6,503 nucleotides of DNA from Sphingobacteriales bacterium (GTDB lineage Bacteria; Bacteroidota; Bacteroidia; Chitinophagales; Chitinophagaceae): the NCBI GenBank assembly GCA_023251215.1, contig JAHEZF010000094.1:1-6503 (forward strand), given 5' to 3'. The number at the start of each line of letters is the position of its first letter. The first letter of the stretch is position 1. The position numbers and the translations under genes were made by a program. Positions 1-6,023 of this stretch are shown piece after piece. The notes under the pieces are model-generated. The model was given only the letters and a program-made list of their open reading frames with translations. It was not told the origin of the DNA and did not search any database.

Positions 1-78
1 TCCCTGGCCTTTGCGGCTTTTCCATTTGTTGGCGCCACCGGTTTAGCGCCGGCTTTCCTTGCAGTTGATGTTCCCATT
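1..78 (-). CDS. Possible 5' end of a divergent minus-strand gene (partial)
   Basis: Reading the minus strand from an ATG at 78-76 gives 26 open codons to the window edge. They encode an Ala/Lys/Pro/Gly-rich start (MGTSTARKAGAKPVAPTNGK...). An in-frame TAA lies three codons upstream of this ATG, so it would be the true start if the gene is real. G+C content falls sharply just beyond position 80, which suits a gene boundary here. A basic, low-complexity N-terminus does not identify the product. From memory, recQ helicase is often divergent from kdsD in Bacteroidota, so RecQ is a guess from synteny and not from motifs. The competing reading is the plus strand, positions 1-126: a hydrophobic 41-residue C-terminus ending in TAA. 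I favour the minus strand because the plus-strand tail beyond position 80 has AT-rich composition like the non-coding DNA that follows. Confidence 0.4.
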
Positions 79-269
79 GCCTGTTATTTCTTTGTGTTGC
101 TCTTATTAAAATGCATATTTATTTAAGATACTACTTTTTCTCCGATCTTAGGCGGGGTTTGGGCACATTTTTTATATACGGCTCAATATTTCCCGGAATA
201 ATAAAATTTCTCCTTTTTTTAATCCCGGTATCTGTTTAATAAAATCAGGTCGTTTCGGAGTGCTTTTTC

Positions 270-297
270 GGAAAGTTCCTGTTGCACAACGCTTTCC
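270..297. repeat. Small inverted repeat / hairpin
   Basis: GGAAAG (270-275) pairs with CTTTCC (292-297), and GTTG (281-284) pairs with CAAC (287-290) inside it. The result is an interrupted hairpin with an internal bulge. No T-tract follows on the plus strand, so it is not a typical terminator. It may be a structured leader or a protein-binding site, or it may be chance. Confidence 0.3.
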
Positions 298-382
298 TAG
301 TCAAAAAAGCCGGCGAAGACCGATTAATCCGTTAAAATTCCGTTGCAACAATTGAGTAAGGATGAGTTCGTTTTAAAACCTA

Positions 383-390
383 TAAATTTG
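383..390 (+). promoter_or_regulatory. Candidate -7 element for kdsD
   Basis: TAAATTTG matches the Bacteroidota -7 consensus TAnnTTTG exactly. I see no good -33 TTTG/TTG at the expected 19-21 base distance, so the call is weak. Transcription from here would begin near 396-398 and give a leader of roughly 65 bases before the kdsD ATG at 464. Confidence 0.35.
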
Positions 391-427
391 CCGCCATTGT
401 CCATTGTTGCCTTATTGACTCTGGTGC

Positions 428-435
428 CAAAGATA
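428..435 (-). promoter_or_regulatory. Candidate minus-strand -7 element
   Basis: On the minus strand these bases read TATCTTTG, a full match to TAnnTTTG. No clear -33 element lies upstream. It points toward the possible minus-strand gene at 1-78 but is about 350 bases from that start, so a functional link would need an unusually long leader. It may be coincidental. Confidence 0.25.
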
Positions 436-463
436 ATTTTATGGCGAAAGCGGGCCTTCGATT

Positions 464-1426
464 ATGTCAGTTTCTATCCAACAAATTGCTCTCAGAACCA
501 TTGAGCTGGAAGCCCAGTCTGTTTCCGGACTTGCTTCCTTTATAAATGATGATTTTGAAAACACTGTTACCTCCCTTGCCAATTGTAGGGGCCGGATAGT
601 GATAAGCGGTATCGGAAAAAGCGCCGTTATTGCTCAAAAGATTGTCGCCACATTCAACTCCACCGGAACCCCCGCTATTTTCATGCACGCAGCTGATGCA
701 ATTCATGGCGACCTGGGAATGATACAACAGGAAGACGTGGTAATGATCATCAGCAAAAGCGGCGAAAGCCCCGAAATAAAAGTGTTGGTTCCGCTGATCA
801 AACACTTTGGCAATATCCTCATTGGTATGATCGGAAATAAAGAATCCTTCCTTGCCAAAAATGCAAACATTGTTTTAAATACATCTGTTGAACAAGAGGC
901 CTGCCCCAATAACCTTGCGCCAACAACAAGCACAACAGCACAGCTGGTAATGGGTGATGCACTGGCGGTATGCCTGATGGAGTTAAAGGGTTTTCAAACA
1001 GATGACTTTGCCAAATTTCATCCCGGTGGTGTTTTGGGTAAAAAATTATACCTGCGGGTTGCTGATCTTTATGTCAACAATGAAAAACCAAAAGTAGTTT
1101 CCGGCCAGTCGCTGAAAGAGGTGATCGTTGAAATGACAGCAAAAAGATTGGGGGTAACCGCGGTGGTTGATAAAGAAAATAACCTGCTCGGAATTATTAC
1201 TGATGGCGACCTGCGCAGAATGTTGGAAAAAAATATTTCTATTGATAAAGTAAAAGCAGACGATATAATGGCAGGCACTCCAAAAACCATCGGCCCGGAC
1301 GAACTGGCGGTTGATGCTCTGGATGTATTGAGAAAAAACGAGATCACACAATTGGCAGTAACAGACAATGGAAAATATCTTGGCATTATTCATTTGCACG
1401 ATTTAATACGTGAGGGGTTGATTTAA
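464..1426 (+). CDS. kdsD: D-arabinose 5-phosphate isomerase, KpsF/GutQ family
   Basis: This cytoplasmic enzyme interconverts D-ribulose 5-phosphate and D-arabinose 5-phosphate, the first committed step to Kdo for lipopolysaccharide. The 320 residues match the usual length and domain order: an N-terminal SIS domain (about 35-190) and two CBS domains (about 205-258 and 268-320). Visible SIS motifs are GIGKS (49-53), HGDLG (81-85), SKSGES (97-102), APTTSTT (152-158) and FHPGG (185-189). The residues corresponding to the E. coli KdsD active-site set Lys59, Glu111, Glu152 and His193 are all present as K52, E104, E145 and H186. The second half carries ITDGDLRR (245-252) and HLHDLIREG (310-318), typical CBS sequence of this family. 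An ATG at 441 is out of frame, so the ATG at 464 is the natural start. It is followed on the same strand by GDP-mannose synthesis, which suggests an envelope-sugar locus. I see no defect. Confidence 0.95.
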   Translation: MSVSIQQIALRTIELEAQSVSGLASFINDDFENTVTSLANCRGRIVISGIGKSAVIAQKIVATFNSTGTPAIFMHAADAIHGDLGMIQQEDVVMIISKSGESPEIKVLVPLIKHFGNILIGMIGNKESFLAKNANIVLNTSVEQEACPNNLAPTTSTTAQLVMGDALAVCLMELKGFQTDDFAKFHPGGVLGKKLYLRVADLYVNNEKPKVVSGQSLKEVIVEMTAKRLGVTAVVDKENNLLGIITDGDLRRMLEKNISIDKVKADDIMAGTPKTIGPDELAVDALDVLRKNEITQLAVTDNGKYLGIIHLHDLIREGLI

Positions 1427-1427
1427 A

Positions 1428-1512
1428 CCCCCGACCCCTAAAGGGGAGTAGGGAAAGAAAAAAATAATTTCATTACTAGTAAAACAAATATCCCCTTTAG
1501 GGGATTTGGGGG
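1428..1512. repeat. Inverted pair of CCCCTAAAGGGG-type intergenic repeats
   Basis: The left copy (1428-1447) and right copy (1491-1512) are inverted versions of the same sequence. Both share the core CCCCTAAAGGGGA (reading the right copy on the minus strand) and an outer CCCCC, differing by a 2-base indel and about one substitution. Each core is itself a small hairpin (CCCCT-AA-AGGGG). The two copies can also pair with each other across a 43-base AT-rich spacer. The pair begins two bases after the kdsD stop codon and ends two bases before the next start codon. As I recall, short repeats of this kind are frequent between genes in Bacteroidota, but the exact family cannot be named here. Confidence 0.8.
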
Positions 1513-1513
1513 C

Positions 1514-2596
1514 ATGAACAAACATCACTACGTTGCAATCATGGCGGGAGGAATTGGCAGCCGTTTCTGGCCCATGAGCCGCACCAATTTTCCCAAACAG
1601 TTTTTAGATGTTCTTGGTACCGGCAAAACGCTGATACAACAAACTTTCAACCGCTATTTGCGGCTTGTCCCCCGGGAAAATATTTTCATTATTACCTCCC
1701 AAGAGTATGTGGCCCTGGTAAAAAAACAATTGCCGGGAATTTCTGAAGAAAATATTCTGTCTGAACCTTCCCGGAAAAACACGGCGCCCTGTATTGCTTA
1801 TATTGCTTTTAAGTTAGTAAAAAAAGATCCGCAGGCGTTAATGATGGCGGCACCTGCTGATAATATTATCCTTGAAGCCGATGAGTTCATTAAAACAGCC
1901 CGGAAAGCGCTGGCTTTTGTTGACTCCATTAATGCTCTTGTTACTATCGGTATAAAGCCGACCTATCCAAATACCGGCTATGGTTATATTCAACATACTG
2001 CTGCCGAAGCGGCTCCCGATGTATATAAGGTAAAAACGTTTACCGAAAAACCCAATCTTGAGTTGGCAAAAACTTTTATTTCGAGTGGCGATTTTTTATG
2101 GAACGCCGGAATTTTTACCTGGAAGGTGAAGAATGTACTTCTGGCATTTGAAAAATACCTGCCCGAAATGTATGAAGTGTTTGCAGCAGAAAAAGACAAA
2201 TTTAATACGGCAAAAGAAGCTGCTGCCATTGAAGAGATTTACCCCCAGTGTACCAATATTTCCGTTGACTTTGGTGTTATGGAAAAAGCCGATAATGTAT
2301 ATGTCATCCCCGCTTCTTTTAGCTGGAGCGACCTGGGTACATGGAACAGCGCCTGGGACAATATGGAAAAAGATTATTTGGGAAATGCTGTGACCGGAAA
2401 AAGGGTGGTGGTGGTGGACGCAAAGAATTGCCTGGTACATATGCCCGACAACAAACTGGTGCTGCTGCAGGGTCTGGAAGATTTTATCGTGGTGGAAAGT
2501 AACGACGTGTTGCTGATCTGCAAAAAAGACAAAGAACAGGAGATCAGGGATTATATAGCAGAAATAAAACGAAACATGGGAGATAAATATTTATAA
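1514..2596 (+). CDS. manC: Mannose-1-phosphate guanylyltransferase (GDP-mannose pyrophosphorylase)
   Basis: It joins mannose 1-phosphate and GTP to give GDP-mannose and pyrophosphate in the cytoplasm. GDP-mannose feeds O-antigen, exopolysaccharide and GDP-fucose synthesis. The 360 residues form one nucleotidyltransferase domain. It starts with the signature MAGGIGSRFWPMSR (10-23) and PKQF (27-30), where the Arg and Lys contact the nucleotide and phosphates. Further motifs are EPSRKNTAPC (84-93), APADN (113-117), GYGYI (155-159), FTEKP (176-180), FLWNAGIF (194-201) and SWSDLGTW (270-277). The C-terminal cupin (phosphomannose isomerase) domain of the roughly 470-residue bifunctional enzymes is absent, so this is the monofunctional form. 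The ATG sits two bases after a GC-rich inverted repeat and has no Shine-Dalgarno sequence. Start and length agree with the family. It probably shares a transcript with kdsD, though the structured gap could reduce coupling. Confidence 0.95.
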   Translation: MNKHHYVAIMAGGIGSRFWPMSRTNFPKQFLDVLGTGKTLIQQTFNRYLRLVPRENIFIITSQEYVALVKKQLPGISEENILSEPSRKNTAPCIAYIAFKLVKKDPQALMMAAPADNIILEADEFIKTARKALAFVDSINALVTIGIKPTYPNTGYGYIQHTAAEAAPDVYKVKTFTEKPNLELAKTFISSGDFLWNAGIFTWKVKNVLLAFEKYLPEMYEVFAAEKDKFNTAKEAAAIEEIYPQCTNISVDFGVMEKADNVYVIPASFSWSDLGTWNSAWDNMEKDYLGNAVTGKRVVVVDAKNCLVHMPDNKLVLLQGLEDFIVVESNDVLLICKKDKEQEIRDYIAEIKRNMGDKYL

Positions 2597-2613
2597 TGCC
2601 GATGCCCGGATGC

Positions 2614-2627
2614 TTATTTGCAAATAA
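2614..2627. repeat. Perfect 14-base palindrome
   Basis: TTATTTGCAAATAA is fully self-complementary and lies in the 77-base gap between the guanylyltransferase and the exonuclease gene. It could be a dimeric regulator site for the downstream pair. AT-rich palindromes of this size also arise by chance. It is not followed closely by a T-tract. A T-rich run at 2649-2660 might contribute to weak termination. Confidence 0.35.
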
Positions 2628-2673
2628 TTGCCCCGGTTATTGCCGTGTTTTTTATTTTTAGGAACAAATTACC

Positions 2674-3396
2674 ATGTCTTCCTTTGCCGTAAATAATATT
2701 TTGTTCCTGGATATAGAAACGGTTCCACAATATTCTTCGTATAATCAATTACCGGAGGAATGGAAAAGTCTTTGGGATATAAAGGCCGCTTATATCATCC
2801 GAAATAAAGAAAATGAAACCGCCGAAACAGTTTATCCCCGCGCCGGCATTTATGCAGAGTTTGGCCGGATCATTTGCATCAGTTGTGGCGTAGTACAGGG
2901 TAGCGGTGATCAACGAAGAATTATTATCAAAAGCTTTTATGGCGATGATGAAAAAATAATCCTGTACCAGTTTTCAGAAATGCTGAATAAATGGTCAACC
3001 GACGGAACAAAATATTTATGTGCCCACAACGGAAAAGAATTCGATTTTCCGTATTTGTGCAGGCGGTTAATTGTTAACAACCTCCCGATTCCGCGGGTTT
3101 TACAGATGTCGGGCAAAAAACCCTGGGAAGTAAATCATCTTGATACATTAGACCTTTGGAAATTCGGCGATTTTAAAAGTTATACATCGCTGAACCTGCT
3201 GGCTCGCACTCTGGGCATCACAACCCCAAAAGATGATATTGACGGAAGTAAAGTGTGGGAGGTGTATTGGAAAGAAAAGAATATGGAGCGAATCGTCACT
3301 TACTGCCAGAAAGATGTTGTATCGGTGGCGCAGATATTGTTACGGATGAATGGTGAGCCTATAATCAAAGTCGAAAATATTGAAATCAAGGGCTGA
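2674..3396 (+). CDS. Predicted DEDDy 3'-5' exonuclease (PolB exonuclease-like)
   Basis: This is a probable cytoplasmic metal-dependent nuclease of the RNase H fold, related to the proofreading exonuclease domain of family B DNA polymerases. No polymerase domain is attached, and 240 residues is right for a stand-alone member. All three exonuclease motifs are visible. Exo I is FLDIET with D13 and E15. Exo II is CAHNGKEFDFPYL (116-128) with N119 and D124. Exo III is YCQKD with Y210 and D214, the Tyr marking the DEDDy subclass. The substrate, DNA or RNA, cannot be told from sequence. An AGGA about ten bases before the ATG may aid initiation. The next gene follows after 19 bases, so the two are likely cotranscribed. 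Activity is well supported by the catalytic residues, but the biological role is unknown. Confidence 0.88.
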   Translation: MSSFAVNNILFLDIETVPQYSSYNQLPEEWKSLWDIKAAYIIRNKENETAETVYPRAGIYAEFGRIICISCGVVQGSGDQRRIIIKSFYGDDEKIILYQFSEMLNKWSTDGTKYLCAHNGKEFDFPYLCRRLIVNNLPIPRVLQMSGKKPWEVNHLDTLDLWKFGDFKSYTSLNLLARTLGITTPKDDIDGSKVWEVYWKEKNMERIVTYCQKDVVSVAQILLRMNGEPIIKVENIEIKG

Positions 3397-3415
3397 GAGG
3401 TATTACAGAAAACTC

Positions 3416-3754
3416 ATGAATATTGAAGAGCTTAGAGAATATTGTTTATCAAAACCCCGTTCCAAAGAAACACTTCCATTTGGCCCAGACACGCTTGTTT
3501 ATAAAGTGGGCGGCAAGGCTTTCTTATTAGTCGGTCTCGGCAATGAAGATCTCCGCTTCAATGTAAAATGTGATCCTGGCAAAGCCCTTGAGCTGAGAGA
3601 AGAATTTTCCTGTGTATTGCCCGGCTACCATATGAATAAAAAACACTGGAATACGATTGTGGTGGATGGCTCTGTTTCTTCCAAACAATTAAAAGAATGG
3701 ATTGATTGGTCGTATGAGTTAGTAGTGAGGAAGAAGAAAACAAAAAGAAAGTAA
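3416..3754 (+). CDS. MmcQ/YjbR family protein
   Basis: A small cytoplasmic protein of 112 residues with family hallmarks: MNIEELREYCLSKP at the start, LPFGPDTLVYKVGGKAFLLV (about 20-39), and the C-terminal GYHMNKKHWNTI followed by a predicted helix (LKEWIDWSYELV). YjbR-type proteins have a fold resembling double-wing DNA-binding domains, but their function is not established. The reading frame is also open upstream to a TTG at 3380, overlapping the exonuclease gene. I chose the ATG at 3416 because the extra 12 residues are basic and not family-like, while the protein from 3416 begins exactly as relatives do. The tail is strongly basic (RKKKTKRK), which would suit nucleic-acid contact. Its position 19 bases after a nuclease gene fits a shared transcript. 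Confidence 0.85.
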   Translation: MNIEELREYCLSKPRSKETLPFGPDTLVYKVGGKAFLLVGLGNEDLRFNVKCDPGKALELREEFSCVLPGYHMNKKHWNTIVVDGSVSSKQLKEWIDWSYELVVRKKKTKRK

Positions 3755-3786
3755 TTCTTTTTCTGATCTTATCTTTTACACATCTC

Positions 3787-3794
3787 TACATTTG
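3787..3794 (+). promoter_or_regulatory. Probable -7 element for the aminotransferase gene
   Basis: TACATTTG matches TAnnTTTG. A weak -33 candidate (TTCTG, ending at 3765) lies 21 bases upstream. Transcription would start near 3800, only about 10-12 bases before the TTG start codon at 3812. An in-frame TAA at 3809-3811 shows that the coding region cannot begin earlier, so promoter and start agree. Confidence 0.5.
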
Positions 3795-3811
3795 CATATC
3801 TGTAAAAATAA

Positions 3812-4960
3812 TTGTCTTTGCACATTCATTCCAAACTCCCCAACGTCGGCACTACCATTTTTACCGTGATGAGTGCTTTGGCCACCGAGTTCAAAGCCGT
3901 TAACCTCGGCCAGGGTTTTCCTGATTACCCGATGAATGAAGAATTGATCGCACTGGTAAATGAAGCGATGAAAGCCGGTTATAACCAGTATGCCCCCATG
4001 CCGGGCTGGTTGCCGCTGCGGGAGGCCATTGCAGAAAAAATAGAATTTCTTTATCATATCAAAATAAATCCTGATACAGAAATAACAATCACCCCCGGTG
4101 GCACCTATGCCATTTATTCTGCATTTACAACTATTCTGCAACCCGGCGATGAGGTGGTCGTATTTGAACCGGCTTACGACAGCTATATCCCCAACATTGA
4201 AATTAATGGGGCAAAGGCGGTTCCCGTAAACCTTGTTTACCCTGATTATAAAATAGATTGGCCGGCGGTCAGGAATGCAATCACAGAAAAGACCAGGGCC
4301 ATTATGATCAATTCGCCGCATAATCCCACAGGTGCGGTCATCAGCGAAGACGATATTCTGCAACTGAGAAAGATCGTTTCGGGAACAAATATTTTTATTG
4401 TAAGCGATGAAGTGTACGAACATCTCATCTTTGACAACATTCCGCATCAAAGCATCCTCCGATATTCTGACCTTCTGGAAAGAAGTTTTGTTTGCTTCTC
4501 TTTTGGCAAAGTTTATAATTGCACGGGTTGGAAACTGGGTTACTGTGTGGCTCCGGCGATCTTGACAAAAGAATTCAGAAAAATGCACCAGTTTAATTGT
4601 TTTTCCTGTCATACCCCTTCACAGGTTGCCCTGGCAAATTTTCTGAAGAATAAAGACACCTATCTTGGCCTCTCATCTTTTATGCAGGAGAAGCGGGATT
4701 GTTTTATCCGGCTGATGCAGGATACAAAATTCGGAATGCTGGAAAGCAAGGGCAGTTATTTTATTTGCGCTAAGTATGATCGTATCAGCAATGAAGGTGA
4801 CAGGGATTTTGCCATTCGTTTAACCAAAGAAGCCGGGGTGGCTACTATTCCTGTTTCTGCTTTTTATCATAATGGTAAAGACGACCGGGTACTGCGGTTT
4901 TGTTTTTCAAAGAAAAAAAAGACGCTGGAAGCCGCCATTGAAAAACTGGTCAGCATCTGA
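3812..4960 (+). CDS. Class I/II PLP aminotransferase, methionine aminotransferase type
   Basis: A cytoplasmic pyridoxal-phosphate enzyme of fold type I. It most resembles the YbdL-like methionine aminotransferases, which transaminate methionine or its keto acid 4-methylthio-2-oxobutyrate in methionine salvage. Visible features are KLPNVGTTIFTVMSALA (8-24), NLGQGFPD (31-38), NSPHNPTGAV (167-176, with Asn171), SDEVYEHL (198-205, with Asp199 and Tyr202 for the cofactor ring), SFGKVYNCTGWKLGY (230-244, with K233 as the PLP-binding lysine), and RVLRFCF with R362 for the substrate carboxylate. Its 382 residues are typical. The start is unusual: TAA directly precedes TTG at 3812, and no in-frame ATG occurs until residue 20, inside a conserved segment. 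TTG at 3812 or 3818 must therefore be used. Kynurenine or glutamine transaminase activity is possible in this family, so the exact substrate is uncertain. Confidence 0.88.
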   Translation: MSLHIHSKLPNVGTTIFTVMSALATEFKAVNLGQGFPDYPMNEELIALVNEAMKAGYNQYAPMPGWLPLREAIAEKIEFLYHIKINPDTEITITPGGTYAIYSAFTTILQPGDEVVVFEPAYDSYIPNIEINGAKAVPVNLVYPDYKIDWPAVRNAITEKTRAIMINSPHNPTGAVISEDDILQLRKIVSGTNIFIVSDEVYEHLIFDNIPHQSILRYSDLLERSFVCFSFGKVYNCTGWKLGYCVAPAILTKEFRKMHQFNCFSCHTPSQVALANFLKNKDTYLGLSSFMQEKRDCFIRLMQDTKFGMLESKGSYFICAKYDRISNEGDRDFAIRLTKEAGVATIPVSAFYHNGKDDRVLRFCFSKKKKTLEAAIEKLVSI

Positions 4961-4966
4961 CGTTTC

Positions 4967-5044
4967 GCAGAGCGTCTGACACATTTTGCAATTACCAGCA
5001 AGGCTATATTTGACCCCGCAAAGAGGTCTGACATATTTCGCAAT
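4967..5044. repeat. Two imperfect direct copies of a 26-27 base sequence
   Basis: Copy one (4967-4992) and copy two (5018-5044) share GTCTGACA, then ATTT, then GCAAT, preceded by GCA-AG. They differ by about four substitutions and one indel, and lie 51 bases apart. The second copy runs into the transporter's start codon. They fill most of the gap between the aminotransferase and transporter genes. They may be a degenerate intergenic repeat, or a duplicated regulatory or binding site. Confidence 0.6.
4985..5012 (+). promoter_or_regulatory. Candidate promoter for the DMT transporter
   Basis: TATATTTG (5005-5012) is an ideal Bacteroidota -7 element. TTTG (4985-4988) could be the -33 element, but its 16-base spacing is shorter than the usual 19-21. 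Transcription would begin near 5018-5020, about 24 bases before the ATG at 5043. The promoter sits between the two repeat copies. Confidence 0.4.
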
Positions 5045-5945
5045 GACAATACCTGTAAAATACAAAGGAATTATTTACATGCTGCTTGCCGCATTCGGGT
5101 TTTCAGTTATGGGTGGCGCCGCCAAATCACTCAGGGGAAGTTTCAATGCAGGTCAGTTGGTTTTTTATCGTAACCTTGTTGGCTTATTATTTCTCGCCAT
5201 TGGTTTTTGGATGAGGCCCCCGGTGAACAAAGGAGGAAAGTTTTATCTGCTCCTCTTCCGGGGCATGATGGGAACAACAGCCCTTTATACTTTGCTCTAT
5301 TGCATTCTTCATATTCCCCTTGGCACCGCTATGACCTACAATCTTACTTCAGTTTTATTTATTGCCATAATTTCTTTTTTGCTGTTCCGGGAATATCATG
5401 GCCGCATTGTATTGCTCGCAGTCTTGCTTGGTTTTCTTGGAATGCTCCTGATCTATAAACCCGCTATTCATTTTCCATGGTATTATCATGCTGCCGGGTT
5501 ATTATCAGGCATTACATCTGCACTGGCTTACATTTCTGTGAATCGTTTGGCCGGGCATTACGACACAAGGATCATTGTTCTTTCTTTTATATTGACCGGC
5601 CTGCTGGTCCCCACTGTCTTTATGCTGATCCGCTATTTTGCCAGCGTTCAGCATGATGATGTTTTTTTCATTAACTGGCAATGGCCCGAAGGAATTCAGT
5701 GGTTGAAAATTCTTTTGCTTGGTTCGGCAGCTTTGTTTGGGCAATACTTTGTCACCCGTGCCTATGGTTCCGACAAGGCCGGCATCGTCTCTGCCGTAAG
5801 CTATGCCAACATTATCTTTTCCGTTTTTATCGGAATGATGCTGGGTGATGCTTTCCCTGACCTGATGTCTCTTTCGGGCATTCTTTGCATTATCGGCGGT
5901 GGAATTATTATTTCGCTGGAAAAGCGGAAAACATCGGTCATATAA
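5043..5945 (+). CDS. DMT-superfamily transporter with two EamA domains
   Basis: An inner-membrane protein of 300 residues with about ten predicted helices, near 9-28, 36-56, 67-86, 92-112, 121-138, 149-168, 177-197, 219-238, 246-267 and 273-292. This is the two-times-five-helix duplication of EamA transporters. Recognisable family stretches are FYRNLVGLLFLA (41-52), RGMMGTTALYTLLYCILHIPLG (73-94) and the Gly-rich last helix ending in SLEKRK. Such proteins usually export amino acids or other metabolites in exchange for protons, but the substrate cannot be read from sequence. The frame is open to a TTG at 4986, which would add 19 polar residues derived from repeat DNA. The ATG at 5043 is preferred because the first helix then follows a short basic start. 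It lies 82 bases after the aminotransferase gene, and export of a related amino acid is only a guess from that. Confidence 0.9.
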   Translation: MTIPVKYKGIIYMLLAAFGFSVMGGAAKSLRGSFNAGQLVFYRNLVGLLFLAIGFWMRPPVNKGGKFYLLLFRGMMGTTALYTLLYCILHIPLGTAMTYNLTSVLFIAIISFLLFREYHGRIVLLAVLLGFLGMLLIYKPAIHFPWYYHAAGLLSGITSALAYISVNRLAGHYDTRIIVLSFILTGLLVPTVFMLIRYFASVQHDDVFFINWQWPEGIQWLKILLLGSAALFGQYFVTRAYGSDKAGIVSAVSYANIIFSVFIGMMLGDAFPDLMSLSGILCIIGGGIIISLEKRKTSVI

Positions 5946-5973
5946 CATTCCTTAAATTTTTTTTACACAAAAA

Positions 5974-6006
5974 TTTGTTGCTGTCAATTTATTAATCGTA
6001 TATTTG
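5974..6006 (+). promoter_or_regulatory. Strong Bacteroidota promoter of the ArsR-family gene
   Basis: A -33 TTTG (5974-5977) or TTG (5978-5980) is followed by the -7 element TATATTTG (5999-6006), with 21 or 18 bases between. This is the best promoter match in the window. Transcription should start near 6012-6014, leaving a leader of about 10-12 bases before the GTG start at 6024. Confidence 0.75.
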
Positions 6007-6020
6007 CGATATAAGATTAA
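5992..6020. promoter_or_regulatory. Probable ArsR-type operator (nested inverted repeats)
   Basis: Two inverted repeats share this stretch. ATCG (5995-5998) and CGAT (6007-6010) flank the -7 element exactly. TTAATC (5992-5997) and GATTAA (6015-6020) flank a wider region reaching past the expected transcription start. A dimeric winged-helix repressor bound here would block RNA polymerase, which fits autoregulation by the adjacent ArsR-family protein. The assignment to that protein is inference from position and symmetry. Confidence 0.55.
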
Positions 6021-6023
6021 AAA

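Larger units (their letters stand above)
79..463. other. Intergenic region, no gene seen
   Basis: About 385 bases without a convincing reading frame on either strand. It is AT-rich and T-tract rich between about 120 and 250. It holds one small hairpin (270-297), a plus-strand TAnnTTTG element (383-390) that could serve kdsD, and a minus-strand one (428-435). I see no tRNA, no recognisable riboswitch and no array. If the minus-strand gene at 1-78 is real, this is a divergent promoter region, and its length would leave room for a long leader or a small RNA. Confidence 0.6.

Noticed and set aside
1..126. Plus-strand open frame ending in TAA, a hydrophobic 41-residue C-terminus that could be the tail of a membrane protein
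   Set aside because: Its last third lies in AT-rich DNA with the composition of the following non-coding region, and the hydrophobicity can arise as the antisense of a Lys/Ala-rich N-terminus. The minus-strand reading is preferred but not certain.
2630..2662. Possible terminator after the guanylyltransferase (CGG...CCG followed by T-rich DNA)
   Set aside because: The stem is only about three base pairs. The T-run is suggestive, but the hairpin is too weak to call.
3380..3415. TTG-started 12-residue extension of the YjbR-family protein overlapping the exonuclease stop
   Set aside because: The extension is not family-like, and the ATG at 3416 begins the typical N-terminus.
3776..4612. Long minus-strand open frame of 278 codons opposite the aminotransferase gene
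   Set aside because: It lies antisense to a strongly conserved enzyme gene, shows no recognisable motif, has an odd composition rich in Cys, His and Arg, and no promoter was seen. It is a shadow frame.
4986..5042. TTG-started 19-residue extension of the transporter
   Set aside because: It would be translated from repeat DNA and contain the candidate -7 element. The ATG at 5043 gives a normal transporter start.
5505..5948. Minus-strand open frame of 147 codons opposite the transporter gene
   Set aside because: It is antisense to a clear EamA transporter, is Gln/Asn/Lys-rich without motifs, and mirrors the transporter's codon pattern.
5954..5976. AAATTTTT ... AAAAATTT inverted repeat after the transporter, considered as a terminator
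   Set aside because: The stem is only A-T pairs with no GC core, so it would be unstable. It also overlaps the -33 region of the next promoter.
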